A stretch of DNA of 37,377 nt from Companilactobacillus hulinensis (GTDB taxonomy: Bacteria > Bacillota > Bacilli > Lactobacillales > Lactobacillaceae): contig NZ_RHOO01000026.1 of assembly GCF_003946555.1 (NCBI RefSeq), positions 1 to 37,377 on the forward strand. Direction: 5' to 3'. This document shows, one piece after another, positions 22,974 to 30,899 of the stretch. Position 1 is the stretch's first letter; the number at the start of each line of letters is the position of its first letter. The notes below the pieces were generated by a model. That model was not told where the DNA came from and did no database searches. It saw only the letters and a program-made list of their open reading frames with translations. The position numbers were made by a program, and so were the translations under genes.

Positions 22974-23534
22974 AAGAATTACCTTTAAAATCCCATCGAT
23001 CAAATCATTTAACAATTGAAAATAATCAGAAGTTTGAATTTCTTTTTGATGAATATCGACGACTGACAATGCATTGAATAGACTAATAATTCGAGACTTA
23101 TCCATTCCATCCCTGATTAATCCTGAATCAATCCACTTATCGATTAATTCATTAAGTGTTGAATATACTGCACTCTCCTGCACAGCATCAACATTAGCCT
23201 GAACAATTATTGAATTGATCTTGGAATTAGCGAACCATTCTTTCAGAATTTCGTTATCATTTGTATATTTAAATATTTGCTGCAAAATATTGCCAACTAG
23301 TTTTTCAGGTGCTGCATCCATATCAACATGATTCATTATCTGTCTCTTAACATTTTCGTTCTCATAATTATAAATTTTGACGAAAATATCCTCTTTAGAA
23401 TCATAATATCTATAAAAAGTTCCCACTGCTACTCCTGCACGTTTAGCAATACTAGCAATATTGGTTTCCTTGAATCCTTGTTCCAAGAACAAATCATGCC
23501 CGGCATCAAATAATCTCTGTTCTTTATCTTCCAT
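22968..23534 (-). CDS. TetR/AcrR-family regulator of the PspC/DUF4097 cassette
   Basis: A 188-residue regulator. The N-terminal domain (about 1-50) contains NIASIAKRAGVAVGTFYRYY, a canonical TetR helix-turn-helix. The C-terminal domain (about 70-188) is helical. Identical-arm palindromes lie at its own promoter and before the DUF4097-like gene, so it probably represses itself and the cassette. The ligand is unknown; an envelope-active compound is plausible from the target genes. Confidence 0.9.
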   Translation of the reverse strand: MEDKEQRLFDAGHDLFLEQGFKETNIASIAKRAGVAVGTFYRYYDSKEDIFVKIYNYENENVKRQIMNHVDMDAAPEKLVGNILQQIFKYTNDNEILKEWFANSKINSIIVQANVDAVQESAVYSTLNELIDKWIDSGLIRDGMDKSRIISLFNALSVVDIHQKEIQTSDYFQLLNDLIDGILKVILK

Positions 23535-23557
23535 ACTAATACCTCATTTTCACTACT

Positions 23558-23582
23558 GAATGAATATTATATTAATTCATTC
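23558..23582. promoter_or_regulatory. TetR operator, site 2 (autoregulatory)
   Basis: GAATGAAT-N9-ATTCATTC upstream of the TetR gene, occupying the spacer and -10 of its promoter, so bound protein would block RNA polymerase. Confidence 0.82.
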
Positions 23583-23592
23583 ATTTTGTCAA
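23564..23592 (-). promoter_or_regulatory. Promoter of the TetR gene
   Basis: On the minus strand a consensus TTGACA, a 17-base spacer and TAATAT; an overlapping TATAAT has a spacer of 15. The operator lies between and over these boxes. Confidence 0.65.
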
Positions 23593-23593
23593 A

Positions 23594-23617
23594 TAAAAAA
23601 AGAAGCCTTTTGGCTTC
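23594..23617 (-). terminator. Terminator of the methionine uptake operon
   Basis: GAAGCC-AAAA-GGCTTC followed by a T-run on the minus strand, just after the stop of the last metQ copy. Confidence 0.85.
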
Positions 23618-23628
23618 CTCTTATAATA

Positions 23629-24465
23629 CTATTGAAGAATCTTGTAATTCCAAGCTGGTTTCTCTGAATCACCATAGTATTTCTTGTACAAAGCTGCGAT
23701 ATCTTTTGATTGATATGCTTTAACGATCTTCTTGTAAACTTTGTTATCCTTGTCCTTCTTGTTGGCTGAGATAACATTTACATATGGTTTAGATGCTTTA
23801 GTAACTTTTTCAACATAGACTGCTTTCTTTGGATTCAACTTGGCATCACTTGCGACACCACTGTTGACTACAGAAGCAGTTACATCATTTAATGAACGAG
23901 CTGTTTGCGCTGCATCCAATTCAGAAATCTTCAAGTTACGCTTATTTTCAATAATTGACTTCTTAGTTGGTAATTTATCACTATTCAACTTGATCAATCC
24001 AGCACTTTGAAGTAAGTCCAAAGCACGACCTTCGTTAGTTGCATCATTCGGTACGGCGATTTCATCGCCTTCTTTTAATTCACTCAACTTAGTGATCTTC
24101 TTTGAATATAGGGCCATTGGGGCAATGGCTGTATCACCAATACCAACAATATTTGTGTGATGGGTCTTGTTCCAGTTATCCATGAAGTAAACTGTTTGGA
24201 AGGCATTCAAATCAACTTGTCCTTGATCAAGTGCGGCATTTGGTTGACTATAATCTGAGAATTCAACTAATTTGATTTTGATATTATCTTTAGCAAGTTT
24301 CTTGTCTACTGCCTTCCAAATTCTATTATCTGATCCTGTAATACCAATTTTTACTGTTGTCACTTTACCCTTATCGGCAGATGCACTGTTACCACATCCT
24401 GCCAAAATAAATACTGATAATGCCGTTAATAATAAAGCAAAAATTCCTTTAATTTTTTTATTCAT
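23629..24465 (-). CDS. metQ: MetQ-type methionine-binding lipoprotein (distal copy)
   Basis: A 278-residue substrate-binding lipoprotein of the NlpA/MetQ family. The lipobox LAGC is at about 20-23, with the Cys to be lipidated. IGITGSDNRIWKAV opens the mature fold, and DLNAFQTVYFMDNWNKTHHTN and ALYSKKITKLSELKEGDEIAVPND are typical. The ATG follows AGGAGGAT; the frame extends 11 codons upstream without support. It is the last gene of the met operon, separated from metI by a hairpin terminator that may lower its expression or set it apart. A paralogue opens the operon. Confidence 0.9.
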   Translation of the reverse strand: MNKKIKGIFALLLTALSVFILAGCGNSASADKGKVTTVKIGITGSDNRIWKAVDKKLAKDNIKIKLVEFSDYSQPNAALDQGQVDLNAFQTVYFMDNWNKTHHTNIVGIGDTAIAPMALYSKKITKLSELKEGDEIAVPNDATNEGRALDLLQSAGLIKLNSDKLPTKKSIIENKRNLKISELDAAQTARSLNDVTASVVNSGVASDAKLNPKKAVYVEKVTKASKPYVNVISANKKDKDNKVYKKIVKAYQSKDIAALYKKYYGDSEKPAWNYKILQ

Positions 24466-24515
24466 AACTTTAAATCCTCCTATTTTTCGTGAAAACACCC
24501 TATTTTTGAGTACAC

Positions 24516-24554
24516 AAAAAGCCGCCTAGTTATAAGCGACTTTTTTAGAGTCGC
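24516..24554 (-). promoter_or_regulatory. Mutually exclusive hairpins between metI and metQ
   Basis: On the minus strand, GCGACT-N7-AGTCGC (24536-24554) competes with a terminator, AAAAAGTCGC / GCGGCTTTTT (24516-24545), because both use the same AGTCGC. This is the architecture of an attenuator. The terminator half resembles that of the T-box at the head of the operon. No T-box core (TGGNACCGCG) is present here. Confidence 0.5.
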
Positions 24555-24592
24555 ACGATATCTCAATAAATTTTCAATATGTGCTTATTTCA

Positions 24593-25282
24593 TTAATGCT
24601 CAAGTTTTCTAACTGCGAAATCGCCAAGACCTTGAATAACGAAAACCAGTACCAAAATCAATAACATGGATACAATAGTAACGTCATTTTGGAAACGTTG
24701 GTAACCAACAGATATGGCCATGTTACCAAGGCCACCACCACCAACGGCACCAGCCATGGCTGTCAATCCGATCAAACTGATTGTTGTTAGAGTTCCAGAA
24801 CGGATAAGTTCAGGAAGACCTTCCTTCAGATATACTCTGAAGATGATTTGAATTGGTGAAAGGCCCATTGCTTCAGCAGCTTCGATGACACCTTTGTCGA
24901 CTTCTACCAAGGCTAGCTGAACTTGTCTAGCAAAGAATGGTGCAGTACCGACAACTAGAGGAACTAATGCACCTGTAGGTCCGATAGTCTGACCAACGAT
25001 CAACTTAGTAAATGGTCCAATGACCGCTAGTAAGATGATAAATGGTATGGAACGGAATAAGTTAACTAATTTATCTAAGGTAGTGTAAAAGGCTTTGTGC
25101 GGTGTAATACCATCCTCAGTTGTAACAACCAACAAAATCCCTAATATAATACCGATAACTCCGGCAAAGATTGCACTGACAAATGTCATATACAATGTCT
25201 GCTGAATAGCAACGACGAAACCATTGTCACCGTTCCAATTTTCAACAACATTGGGTAAGTATGTATTTGCAAAATGTGACAT
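24593..25282 (-). CDS. metI: Methionine ABC transporter permease
   Basis: A 229-residue permease with about five membrane segments and the ATPase-contact loop EAAEAMGLSPIQIIFRVYLKE (about 133-153). It forms the channel with MetN dimers and MetQ. It starts 3 bases after the metN stop, preceded by AGAGGG, indicating tight coupling. The length and layout fit the MetI family. Confidence 0.93.
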   Translation of the reverse strand: MSHFANTYLPNVVENWNGDNGFVVAIQQTLYMTFVSAIFAGVIGIILGILLVVTTEDGITPHKAFYTTLDKLVNLFRSIPFIILLAVIGPFTKLIVGQTIGPTGALVPLVVGTAPFFARQVQLALVEVDKGVIEAAEAMGLSPIQIIFRVYLKEGLPELIRSGTLTTISLIGLTAMAGAVGGGGLGNMAISVGYQRFQNDVTIVSMLLILVLVFVIQGLGDFAVRKLEH

Positions 25283-25285
25283 AAA

Positions 25286-26347
25286 TTATTTACCCTCTCT
25301 TTCATCTAAATCAATTTCTTTAACGTTGATCTTCAAATCTGTTAGATATTGAATTGCCTTGTCGATCTTATTTTGCTCACCTTCAAGGTCGAATAACATA
25401 ATACCCACCGTTGTTCCTTGTAATCGTTCAATGTTACTGAATAAGATATTAGCTTCAATATTGAACTTCTTGTACAACTCGATGATGATCGGCTCGTTAG
25501 TAACATCCCCCATGAAATTGAGTTCAACCAAGTGGCCTGATATAGAATCAATAATTCCACTTTCTTTAACTTCATCCAATACATTACTGATTTGAGTAGA
25601 TGTGTTAACGAAGTCCTTAGTTAACTTCTTCTTGGGATTGGCGAAGATTGTAAGTAGGTCGCCCTCTTCAATCAATTCACCATTCTCCATAACTGCGACT
25701 CTGTTACAAATTTGCTTAATGGCATCCATCTCGTGGGTAATGATAACGATTGTAATACCTAATTCTTTGTTCAATCTACCTAACAAACTCAAGATTTCAG
25801 TAGTAGTTTTTGGATCCAAAGCACTAGTTGCTTCATCAGAAATTAGGATTTCTGGATCACTTGCCAAGGCACGAGCAATGGCAACACGTTGTTTTTGACC
25901 ACCTGATAGTTGTGATGGATAGTTATTTGCACGATCCGTCAAGCCGACCAAATCAAGTAGTTTATCAACTTTGTCCTTACGCTCTTGCTTAGAAAGTTTT
26001 GAATCACGCAACGGAAAGGCCACGTTTCCAAAAACTGTTAGAGATCTCATTAAATTAAAGTGCTGGAAAATCATACCTATGTTCTTACGTGCTTTACGCA
26101 AATCCTTGGCGCTCAATTCTGTCAGATTCTGATTATTAACAATAACCTGACCAGAAGTAGGCTTTTGCAAAAGATTAATTACACGAACCAACGTACTTTT
26201 ACCGGCTCCGGAATATCCAATAACTCCGAAAACGTCACCCTTTTGAACGTTGATTGAAACATCTTTAACGGCTTCAATGGTCTTACCTTCATTTTGGAAG
26301 GTAACGTCTATGTCTTTTAGTTGTACTATCCCGTTCTTCTCTACCAT
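25286..26347 (-). CDS. metN: Methionine ABC transporter ATP-binding protein
   Basis: A 353-residue ATPase. Walker A is GYSGAGKST (44-52), the signature is LSGGQKQR, Walker B is ILISDEATSALD, and a switch His follows in IITHEMD. The C-terminal NIL domain (about 265-345) binds methionine and inhibits transport when the cell is replete. It follows the M20 peptidase gene by 9 bases and precedes metI by 3. Confidence 0.95.
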   Translation of the reverse strand: MVEKNGIVQLKDIDVTFQNEGKTIEAVKDVSINVQKGDVFGVIGYSGAGKSTLVRVINLLQKPTSGQVIVNNQNLTELSAKDLRKARKNIGMIFQHFNLMRSLTVFGNVAFPLRDSKLSKQERKDKVDKLLDLVGLTDRANNYPSQLSGGQKQRVAIARALASDPEILISDEATSALDPKTTTEILSLLGRLNKELGITIVIITHEMDAIKQICNRVAVMENGELIEEGDLLTIFANPKKKLTKDFVNTSTQISNVLDEVKESGIIDSISGHLVELNFMGDVTNEPIIIELYKKFNIEANILFSNIERLQGTTVGIMLFDLEGEQNKIDKAIQYLTDLKINVKEIDLDEREGK

Positions 26348-26356
26348 AATTGCTCC

Positions 26357-27688
26357 TTAATTTAACTTAGATAAGAATTCATCGAAGAAATCAATGAATT
26401 CCAGGTAATCTTTGATACGAATATTCTCATTAGGTGCATGTGCGCCACCCTTGGCGTAACTTACACCACATGAAACAATTGGTGCCTTTGTATATTTATT
26501 TACAACATACATTGGACCGGTACCAGCACTTGATGGTAATGCCGAAACCTTGTCTGGACCACCATAGTAATCCTCAGCAGTTGAGATAAGTTTATCAACA
26601 ATGGGACTATCAAGATCCCAACGATAACCTTTTTCACCAAGTAGATACTTAACTTTTACATCTTTGAATCCTTGGCTCTCAAGATACTTTGTTAACTTAT
26701 CAAAAATATCTTTTGGATCTTGGTTAGGTACTAATCTGAATTCTAGTTTTGCTGTGGCGGCCTTAGGAGTAACGGTTTTAACACCTTCACCTTCCCAACC
26801 ACTACTGATTCCTTCTATATTAATAGTAGGCTCAAATGTCAGATTATAATTAACAGATTCATTCTTCAATAATGGAACTTTTAAGCCCCATTTTTCTTTC
26901 AAGTCAGGTGCGATAGCCTTTTCAACCAATTCTTTTTCACGAGCACTTGGTTTGACAACATCATCATAGAATCCCGGAACTTTGATAGTTCCATCTTCAT
27001 CACGCAGCGCATTGATAGCTTCAGTCAATCTCCAAGCGGCACTGTCAACAACTGCGGCAAATGATGAATGAAGGTCAATGTCACTTGATGTAGCCTCAAG
27101 TTCATAACAAAGAATTCCTTTGTTACCACCGGTGAATGTGAACTGTTCTTGTTCATTCTTAGCACCAGATTCCCAGATAACTAGGTCGGCTGATAATTTA
27201 TCACCATATTTTTCAAGGCAATTAACAAGATGCTCACTGGCAACTTCTTCTTCACCTTCAACTAAGAACTTGATGTTACAAGGAAGATCACCATTTTCTT
27301 GACGATACTTCTTAAGAGCTGTAATACGACTAATCAAGTCTGACTTACAATCTGAGGCCCCACGTCCGATGAACTTATCGTCTGTGACTTTCAGTTCAAA
27401 TGGATCTGAATTCCACAATTCGATTGGCTCTTCAGGCTGTACATCATAGTGATTGTAAATAAGAATTGTTGTATCACTTGGCTTCTCAGGCTTTGCTTCA
27501 GCGAAGACTACTGGATGTTTGAAATCATTCCAAACTTCTACATTTGCTCCGAAGTCAGTTAATAATTTTCTGAGGAATTCTGCCGTTTCATCTATTGATT
27601 GCTGCTTAGCAGAAACAGATGGTAATCCAATATACTGTTTTAATTCTTCGATTGATTCTTGAATAAGTGGATCTGTTAATTTTGACAT
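26357..27688 (-). CDS. M20-family metallopeptidase (dipeptidase/deacylase)
   Basis: A 443-residue M20 peptidase of the ArgE/DapE/CPG2 type. Metal-binding segments include NHYDVQPEEP (His-x-Asp), GRGASDCKSD, and the catalytic glutamate pair in VEGEEEVAS. The dimerisation domain lies at about 190-310, and the C-terminal His is in GGAHAPNE. Its place between metQ and metN under a methionine T-box suggests that it cleaves methionine-containing dipeptides or N-acyl-methionine brought in by the transporter. The exact substrate is inferred. AGGAGGAA precedes the ATG. Confidence 0.9.
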   Translation of the reverse strand: MSKLTDPLIQESIEELKQYIGLPSVSAKQQSIDETAEFLRKLLTDFGANVEVWNDFKHPVVFAEAKPEKPSDTTILIYNHYDVQPEEPIELWNSDPFELKVTDDKFIGRGASDCKSDLISRITALKKYRQENGDLPCNIKFLVEGEEEVASEHLVNCLEKYGDKLSADLVIWESGAKNEQEQFTFTGGNKGILCYELEATSSDIDLHSSFAAVVDSAAWRLTEAINALRDEDGTIKVPGFYDDVVKPSAREKELVEKAIAPDLKEKWGLKVPLLKNESVNYNLTFEPTINIEGISSGWEGEGVKTVTPKAATAKLEFRLVPNQDPKDIFDKLTKYLESQGFKDVKVKYLLGEKGYRWDLDSPIVDKLISTAEDYYGGPDKVSALPSSAGTGPMYVVNKYTKAPIVSCGVSYAKGGAHAPNENIRIKDYLEFIDFFDEFLSKLN

Positions 27689-27754
27689 ATAAATTCCTCC
27701 TAAAATGTTAACTTTCTACTATATTAAGTTCTTAGTTTGTGTCACTCAATTATC

Positions 27755-27796
27755 CTAGGTAGTACTCAGAAGTTACCGGCTTGTTTCACTCTCTAT
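27755..27796 (-). repeat. Copy B of a short dispersed 3'-flanking repeat
   Basis: A 42-base segment from CTAGGTAGTACTCAGAAG to CTCTCTAT, overlapping the metQ stop codon by four bases. It matches copy C (21683-21724) in length and both ends, and copy A (6373-6410) in TACTCAGAAGTTA. Confidence 0.55.
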
Positions 27797-28617
27797 AACT
27801 TAGTATTCCAAGCTGGTACTGCTGCGCCACCGTAAACTTTCTTAATTTCCTTAGCAACGGCTTTTGTTTGGAAGGCTTTAACAACTTTCTTGTAAGTCTT
27901 GTTATCTTTGTCTTTCTTGTTAGCTGCAATGAAGTTGATCCATGGTTTTGTACTCTTGTTGATTTTTTCTGTGTACAGTGCTGATGATGGTTTCAACTTA
28001 GCATCTGATGCATAATTTCCATTAACAACTGCTGCTGTTACATCATCTAGTGAACGTGCTGTTTGTGCTGCATCTAGTAATGTGAACTTCAAGTTCAACT
28101 TGTTCTCTGAAATATTCTTAACTGTTGCTAGCTTTGTCTTATTATCAAGTTTGATAAGTCCGGCATTTTCTAATAAAACAAGTGCTCTACTTTCATTTGA
28201 AGCATCGTTTGGAATGGCAATCTTATCACCATCTTTAAATGCACTTAAACTTTTAATACTGTTTGAATAAACTGACATTGGTTGAATAACCGTATTACCA
28301 ATAGGAACGATATCTGTATGATGTGCTTTGTTCCATGAATCCAAGAAGTACTTGTGTTGGTAAGCGTTGATGTCTAATTCTCCCTGTGATAAGGCTGTGT
28401 TTGGTTGATTGTAATCGCTGAATTCAGTGATTTTAAGATTGATTCCTTCTTTTTTAACATTCGACTTAACGATTTTCCAGATCGGTGCATCAGTTGGATT
28501 AATACCAACTTTAACTGTTGTTTCCTTTGTTTGACTTCCACATCCTGCCAAAACGAAGATGAATAATGCTGTGAAGGCTAATAAGATAACCTTTGTTACT
28601 TTTTTAAATCTTTTCAT
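27793..28617 (-). CDS. metQ: MetQ-type methionine-binding lipoprotein (proximal copy)
   Basis: A 274-residue NlpA/MetQ lipoprotein, first gene after the T-box leader. The lipobox is LAGC (about 23-26). Mature segments VGINPTDAPIWKIV and INAYQHKYFLDSWNKAHHTD match the family and its distal paralogue. The ATG at 28617 lies eight bases after AGGTGGGG; the frame's upstream GTG lies within that site. Differences from the distal copy in the binding region suggest that the two may prefer different ligands, such as L-/D-methionine or peptides. Confidence 0.9.
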   Translation of the reverse strand: MKRFKKVTKVILLAFTALFIFVLAGCGSQTKETTVKVGINPTDAPIWKIVKSNVKKEGINLKITEFSDYNQPNTALSQGELDINAYQHKYFLDSWNKAHHTDIVPIGNTVIQPMSVYSNSIKSLSAFKDGDKIAIPNDASNESRALVLLENAGLIKLDNKTKLATVKNISENKLNLKFTLLDAAQTARSLDDVTAAVVNGNYASDAKLKPSSALYTEKINKSTKPWINFIAANKKDKDNKTYKKVVKAFQTKAVAKEIKKVYGGAAVPAWNTKL

Positions 28618-28682
28618 ATGTTTCCCCACCTTAATATTTTCTCCTGATTAATAACAAATAACTATTCCAAAAAATTATATAA

Positions 28683-28990
28683 AAAAAGTCGCTTCCAAAG
28701 ACGAACATCAACTGTTCATTTTTAGAAGCGACTTATCGCTGTACCATTCTAATTTAGGATAAACTTACACTTATCCCCTCTACAACGTACGGAACCTAAT
28801 TCTATACGCGTGTACTGTAAAGGGTACCAACCATTGCATCTTTATCCAAAAAGGACTCAGCGCACCAATCACAGGTCATTTTCATTCAAGTCCGCGTCCC
28901 CTTCTCAGCTATCGAGGCTTTCTGTACTTTGGAGGTTGAATTACTTCCCCTGATCAAATTGTTTGAAATAGTTATTTGTTATTAATCGTT
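28683..28990 (-). ncRNA. T-box riboswitch leader, methionine-specific
   Basis: On the minus strand a leader of about 300 bases carries the T-box core TGGTACAGCG (28737-28746) and a terminator with an AAGTCGCTTC / GAAGCGACTT stem and T-run (28683-28734). A stem I region contains AAAATGACC, where AUG (28877-28879) followed by A fits the specifier position for tRNA-Met. Uncharged tRNA-Met would stabilise the antiterminator and allow transcription of the metQ-M20-metN-metI-metQ operon. The promoter lies just upstream. Confidence 0.85.
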
Positions 28991-28996
28991 GAAATG

Positions 28997-29025
28997 ATAA
29001 TACAATTACGGAAAAGAAATGTCAA
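28997..29025 (-). promoter_or_regulatory. Promoter of the T-box/met operon
   Basis: On the minus strand a consensus TTGACA, a 17-base spacer and TATTAT, with the predicted start close to 28990. The interval 29026-29264 holds no gene that I can support. Confidence 0.8.
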
Positions 29026-29264
29026 CATTTAAAATTAAATTTCTTTAGCTGTTTTTTAATATTCTCATTTCGTAATCTATGACCTTAGTATAGACATAAT
29101 TTTCAAAATTTAAAGTATTTTTTTGTATTTCATCGTTATAACGGATTACAAATGCTGTTGTATCAACGTTAAATCATTCAAAAAATTTACTAAACGTGTT
29201 CAAATTTCATGCCAGTTTCGCTGGTATTAATATAATTATTAGAAGATATGTATTATTTTCTAAT

Positions 29265-29294
29265 AAAAAAGACCATCCAAATGGGTGATCTAGT
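29265..29294 (-). terminator. Terminator of the LysM-3D gene
   Basis: GATCACCC / GGATGGTC stem (one mismatch) followed by TTTTTTATTAG on the minus strand. Confidence 0.6.
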
Positions 29295-29311
29295 CTAAAA
29301 TTTGCTTTAAA

Positions 29312-29983
29312 TTATGACAATACTTCAACTGAAGCTGTAGTTACACCATATGAAGGAATTGATGAACTAGGCATTGCAACATCTAATTGTTGTGAATTGC
29401 TGTTGGCAAATGTTCCTGTATCATTAACTGTTCTGTACAATACTGTACCGTCAGATAATGTAATCTTCAATTGTGTACCCTTAGGGAATACTGATAGATT
29501 AGCAGCAACACCGCTGTAACCCATGTTTGAACCTAATACTGCTGGATCATAGAAACTGATCTTAAATGTACCTTTTGAAGTACCAGTTGTTGATGCTGTA
29601 CTTGTAGTTGCTGCTTGTGTTGTTGTTGCTGTAGATGCGGCTGGTGTTGAAGTAGCAGCTGGTGTAGCTTGTGTAGTTGTATCTTGTGCTACTGTTGTAT
29701 TTGATGATGTATTATTTGCTGTGGTTGATGATGCAGATGGTAATGTAATTGTTTCACCTGGGTAGATCAAATCGAATCCACCAATTTCACGGCCATTTGC
29801 TTGTTCAAGTTCTGCAACTGTTGTGTTGTTTGCTTCAGCAATAGTCTTGTATGAATCACCTTTCACAACTGAAACGTGTGTACTGTCAATTGTTGTGGCA
29901 GCGTCGACTGTGTTAGCTGTTGTTGCTCCTAATACTGTTAATGCCATTGCGCTTACTAATGCGATAGATAATACTTTTTTCAT
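29312..29983 (-). CDS. Secreted LysM plus 3D-domain cell wall protein
   Basis: A 223-residue exported protein. A signal peptide (about 1-28, cut near VDA-AT) is followed by one LysM peptidoglycan-binding domain (about 37-80: VVKGDSYKTIAEANNTTVAE...IYPGETITLP). A Thr/Ala/Ser-rich linker (about 82-138) and a C-terminal 3D-type barrel (about 139-223) follow, with FYDP, NDTGTF and LDVAMP supplying three Asp. The C-domain is almost the same as that of the protein at 4638-5360. The start at 29983 follows AAGGATG and gives a proper signal peptide; the frame extends 14 codons further. It is likely a wall-bound muralytic or wall-modifying protein. Confidence 0.87.
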   Translation of the reverse strand: MKKVLSIALVSAMALTVLGATTANTVDAATTIDSTHVSVVKGDSYKTIAEANNTTVAELEQANGREIGGFDLIYPGETITLPSASSTTANNTSSNTTVAQDTTTQATPAATSTPAASTATTTQAATTSTASTTGTSKGTFKISFYDPAVLGSNMGYSGVAANLSVFPKGTQLKITLSDGTVLYRTVNDTGTFANSNSQQLDVAMPSSSIPSYGVTTASVEVLS

Positions 29984-30181
29984 AAATTTAATTACATCCT
30001 TATTTTTTATTTGCTTAGCTCTCATTGCTATGGTGCTATACTAACAGGCTAATGTTACATAGCCACCACCTCAGAGTTACAGTTTTACCCTTTTTGTAAT
30101 TTAGGTAACACTTTTGCAACAAAGAATGCTATAAACGCTGATGCAACGGCATTCTAATTTTTGAAAATTAACAATAAATAA

Positions 30182-30210
30182 TTGAAAAACTTCCTATTAT
30201 ATGCTAGTAT
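30182..30210 (+). promoter_or_regulatory. Promoter giving a probable leaderless mRNA
   Basis: TTGAAA, a 17-base spacer and TAGTAT; the -10 ends seven bases before the ATG at 30218, so transcription should begin at or next to the start codon. Confidence 0.6.
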
Positions 30211-30217
30211 ATAAGAT

Positions 30218-30820
30218 ATGCAGAATAAAAAATATAAGATTTATCTAAAACTACTAGTAATGGTACTAGCTTTAGAGCTTATAGCGTTTAGTTTGAACAT
30301 GTTCTTCGAACCAAACAAAGTTGCTGCAGGCGGTGCCACCGGTATAGCAATCTTACTATACGAAGGGTGGTCCATTCCAACATCGTTATCAGTTTTCTTA
30401 ATCAATATCATCATGTTGATCTTCTCTTACTTCCACTTAGATAAAAAAACTACAATTAAGTTAGCATTCGGTAGTTTTCTTCTCCCAGTGTTGTTATTCA
30501 TTACCCCGGTCTACAATCTACTCCCCGGTAATAAAATTCTTGCCATTGTAGTTGGTAGTATCATCTTCGGTATTGGATTAGCAGTTCTGTACACATTAGA
30601 TATGTCTAGTGGTGGAACAACTGTACCACCGATGATTATCCATAAGAATTTTGGAATTGATAAATACATTAGCTTATTCATTATCGATGGCATTGTCTGT
30701 TTAGGAAATATTGCAATGACCGGCCTACTATCTTTCTTCTTGGCTGTCATGTCCGTAGCAATCTCAAGCGCAGCGATCAAGCTTTGTACTATTATAGAAG
30801 ACAAGTACGTAACAAGTTAG
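30218..30820 (+). CDS. YitT/YczE-like integral membrane protein
   Basis: A 200-residue membrane protein with about five hydrophobic segments. N-terminal FEPNKVAAGGATGIAILLY and later DMSSGGTTVPPMII are signatures of the YitT membrane family. The C-terminal DUF2179 domain present in many members is absent. The transport role is unknown. No ribosome binding site lies upstream, and a promoter -10 ends seven bases before the ATG. A hairpin terminator follows. Confidence 0.8.
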   Translation: MQNKKYKIYLKLLVMVLALELIAFSLNMFFEPNKVAAGGATGIAILLYEGWSIPTSLSVFLINIIMLIFSYFHLDKKTTIKLAFGSFLLPVLLFITPVYNLLPGNKILAIVVGSIIFGIGLAVLYTLDMSSGGTTVPPMIIHKNFGIDKYISLFIIDGIVCLGNIAMTGLLSFFLAVMSVAISSAAIKLCTIIEDKYVTS

Positions 30821-30828
30821 TTGAACAC

Positions 30829-30899
30829 AAAAAGAGGTCCGATGACCTATGCTCCAAAGCACTGTTTTTAGAGTATAGGCCACTAGGCCTCTTTTTTTT
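30829..30899. terminator. Long bidirectional hairpin terminator
   Basis: AAAAGAGG...GACCTAT...CTC pairs with GAG...ATAGGCC...GCCTCTTTT, ending in eight T. It lies between converging genes and can serve both. Confidence 0.7.
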
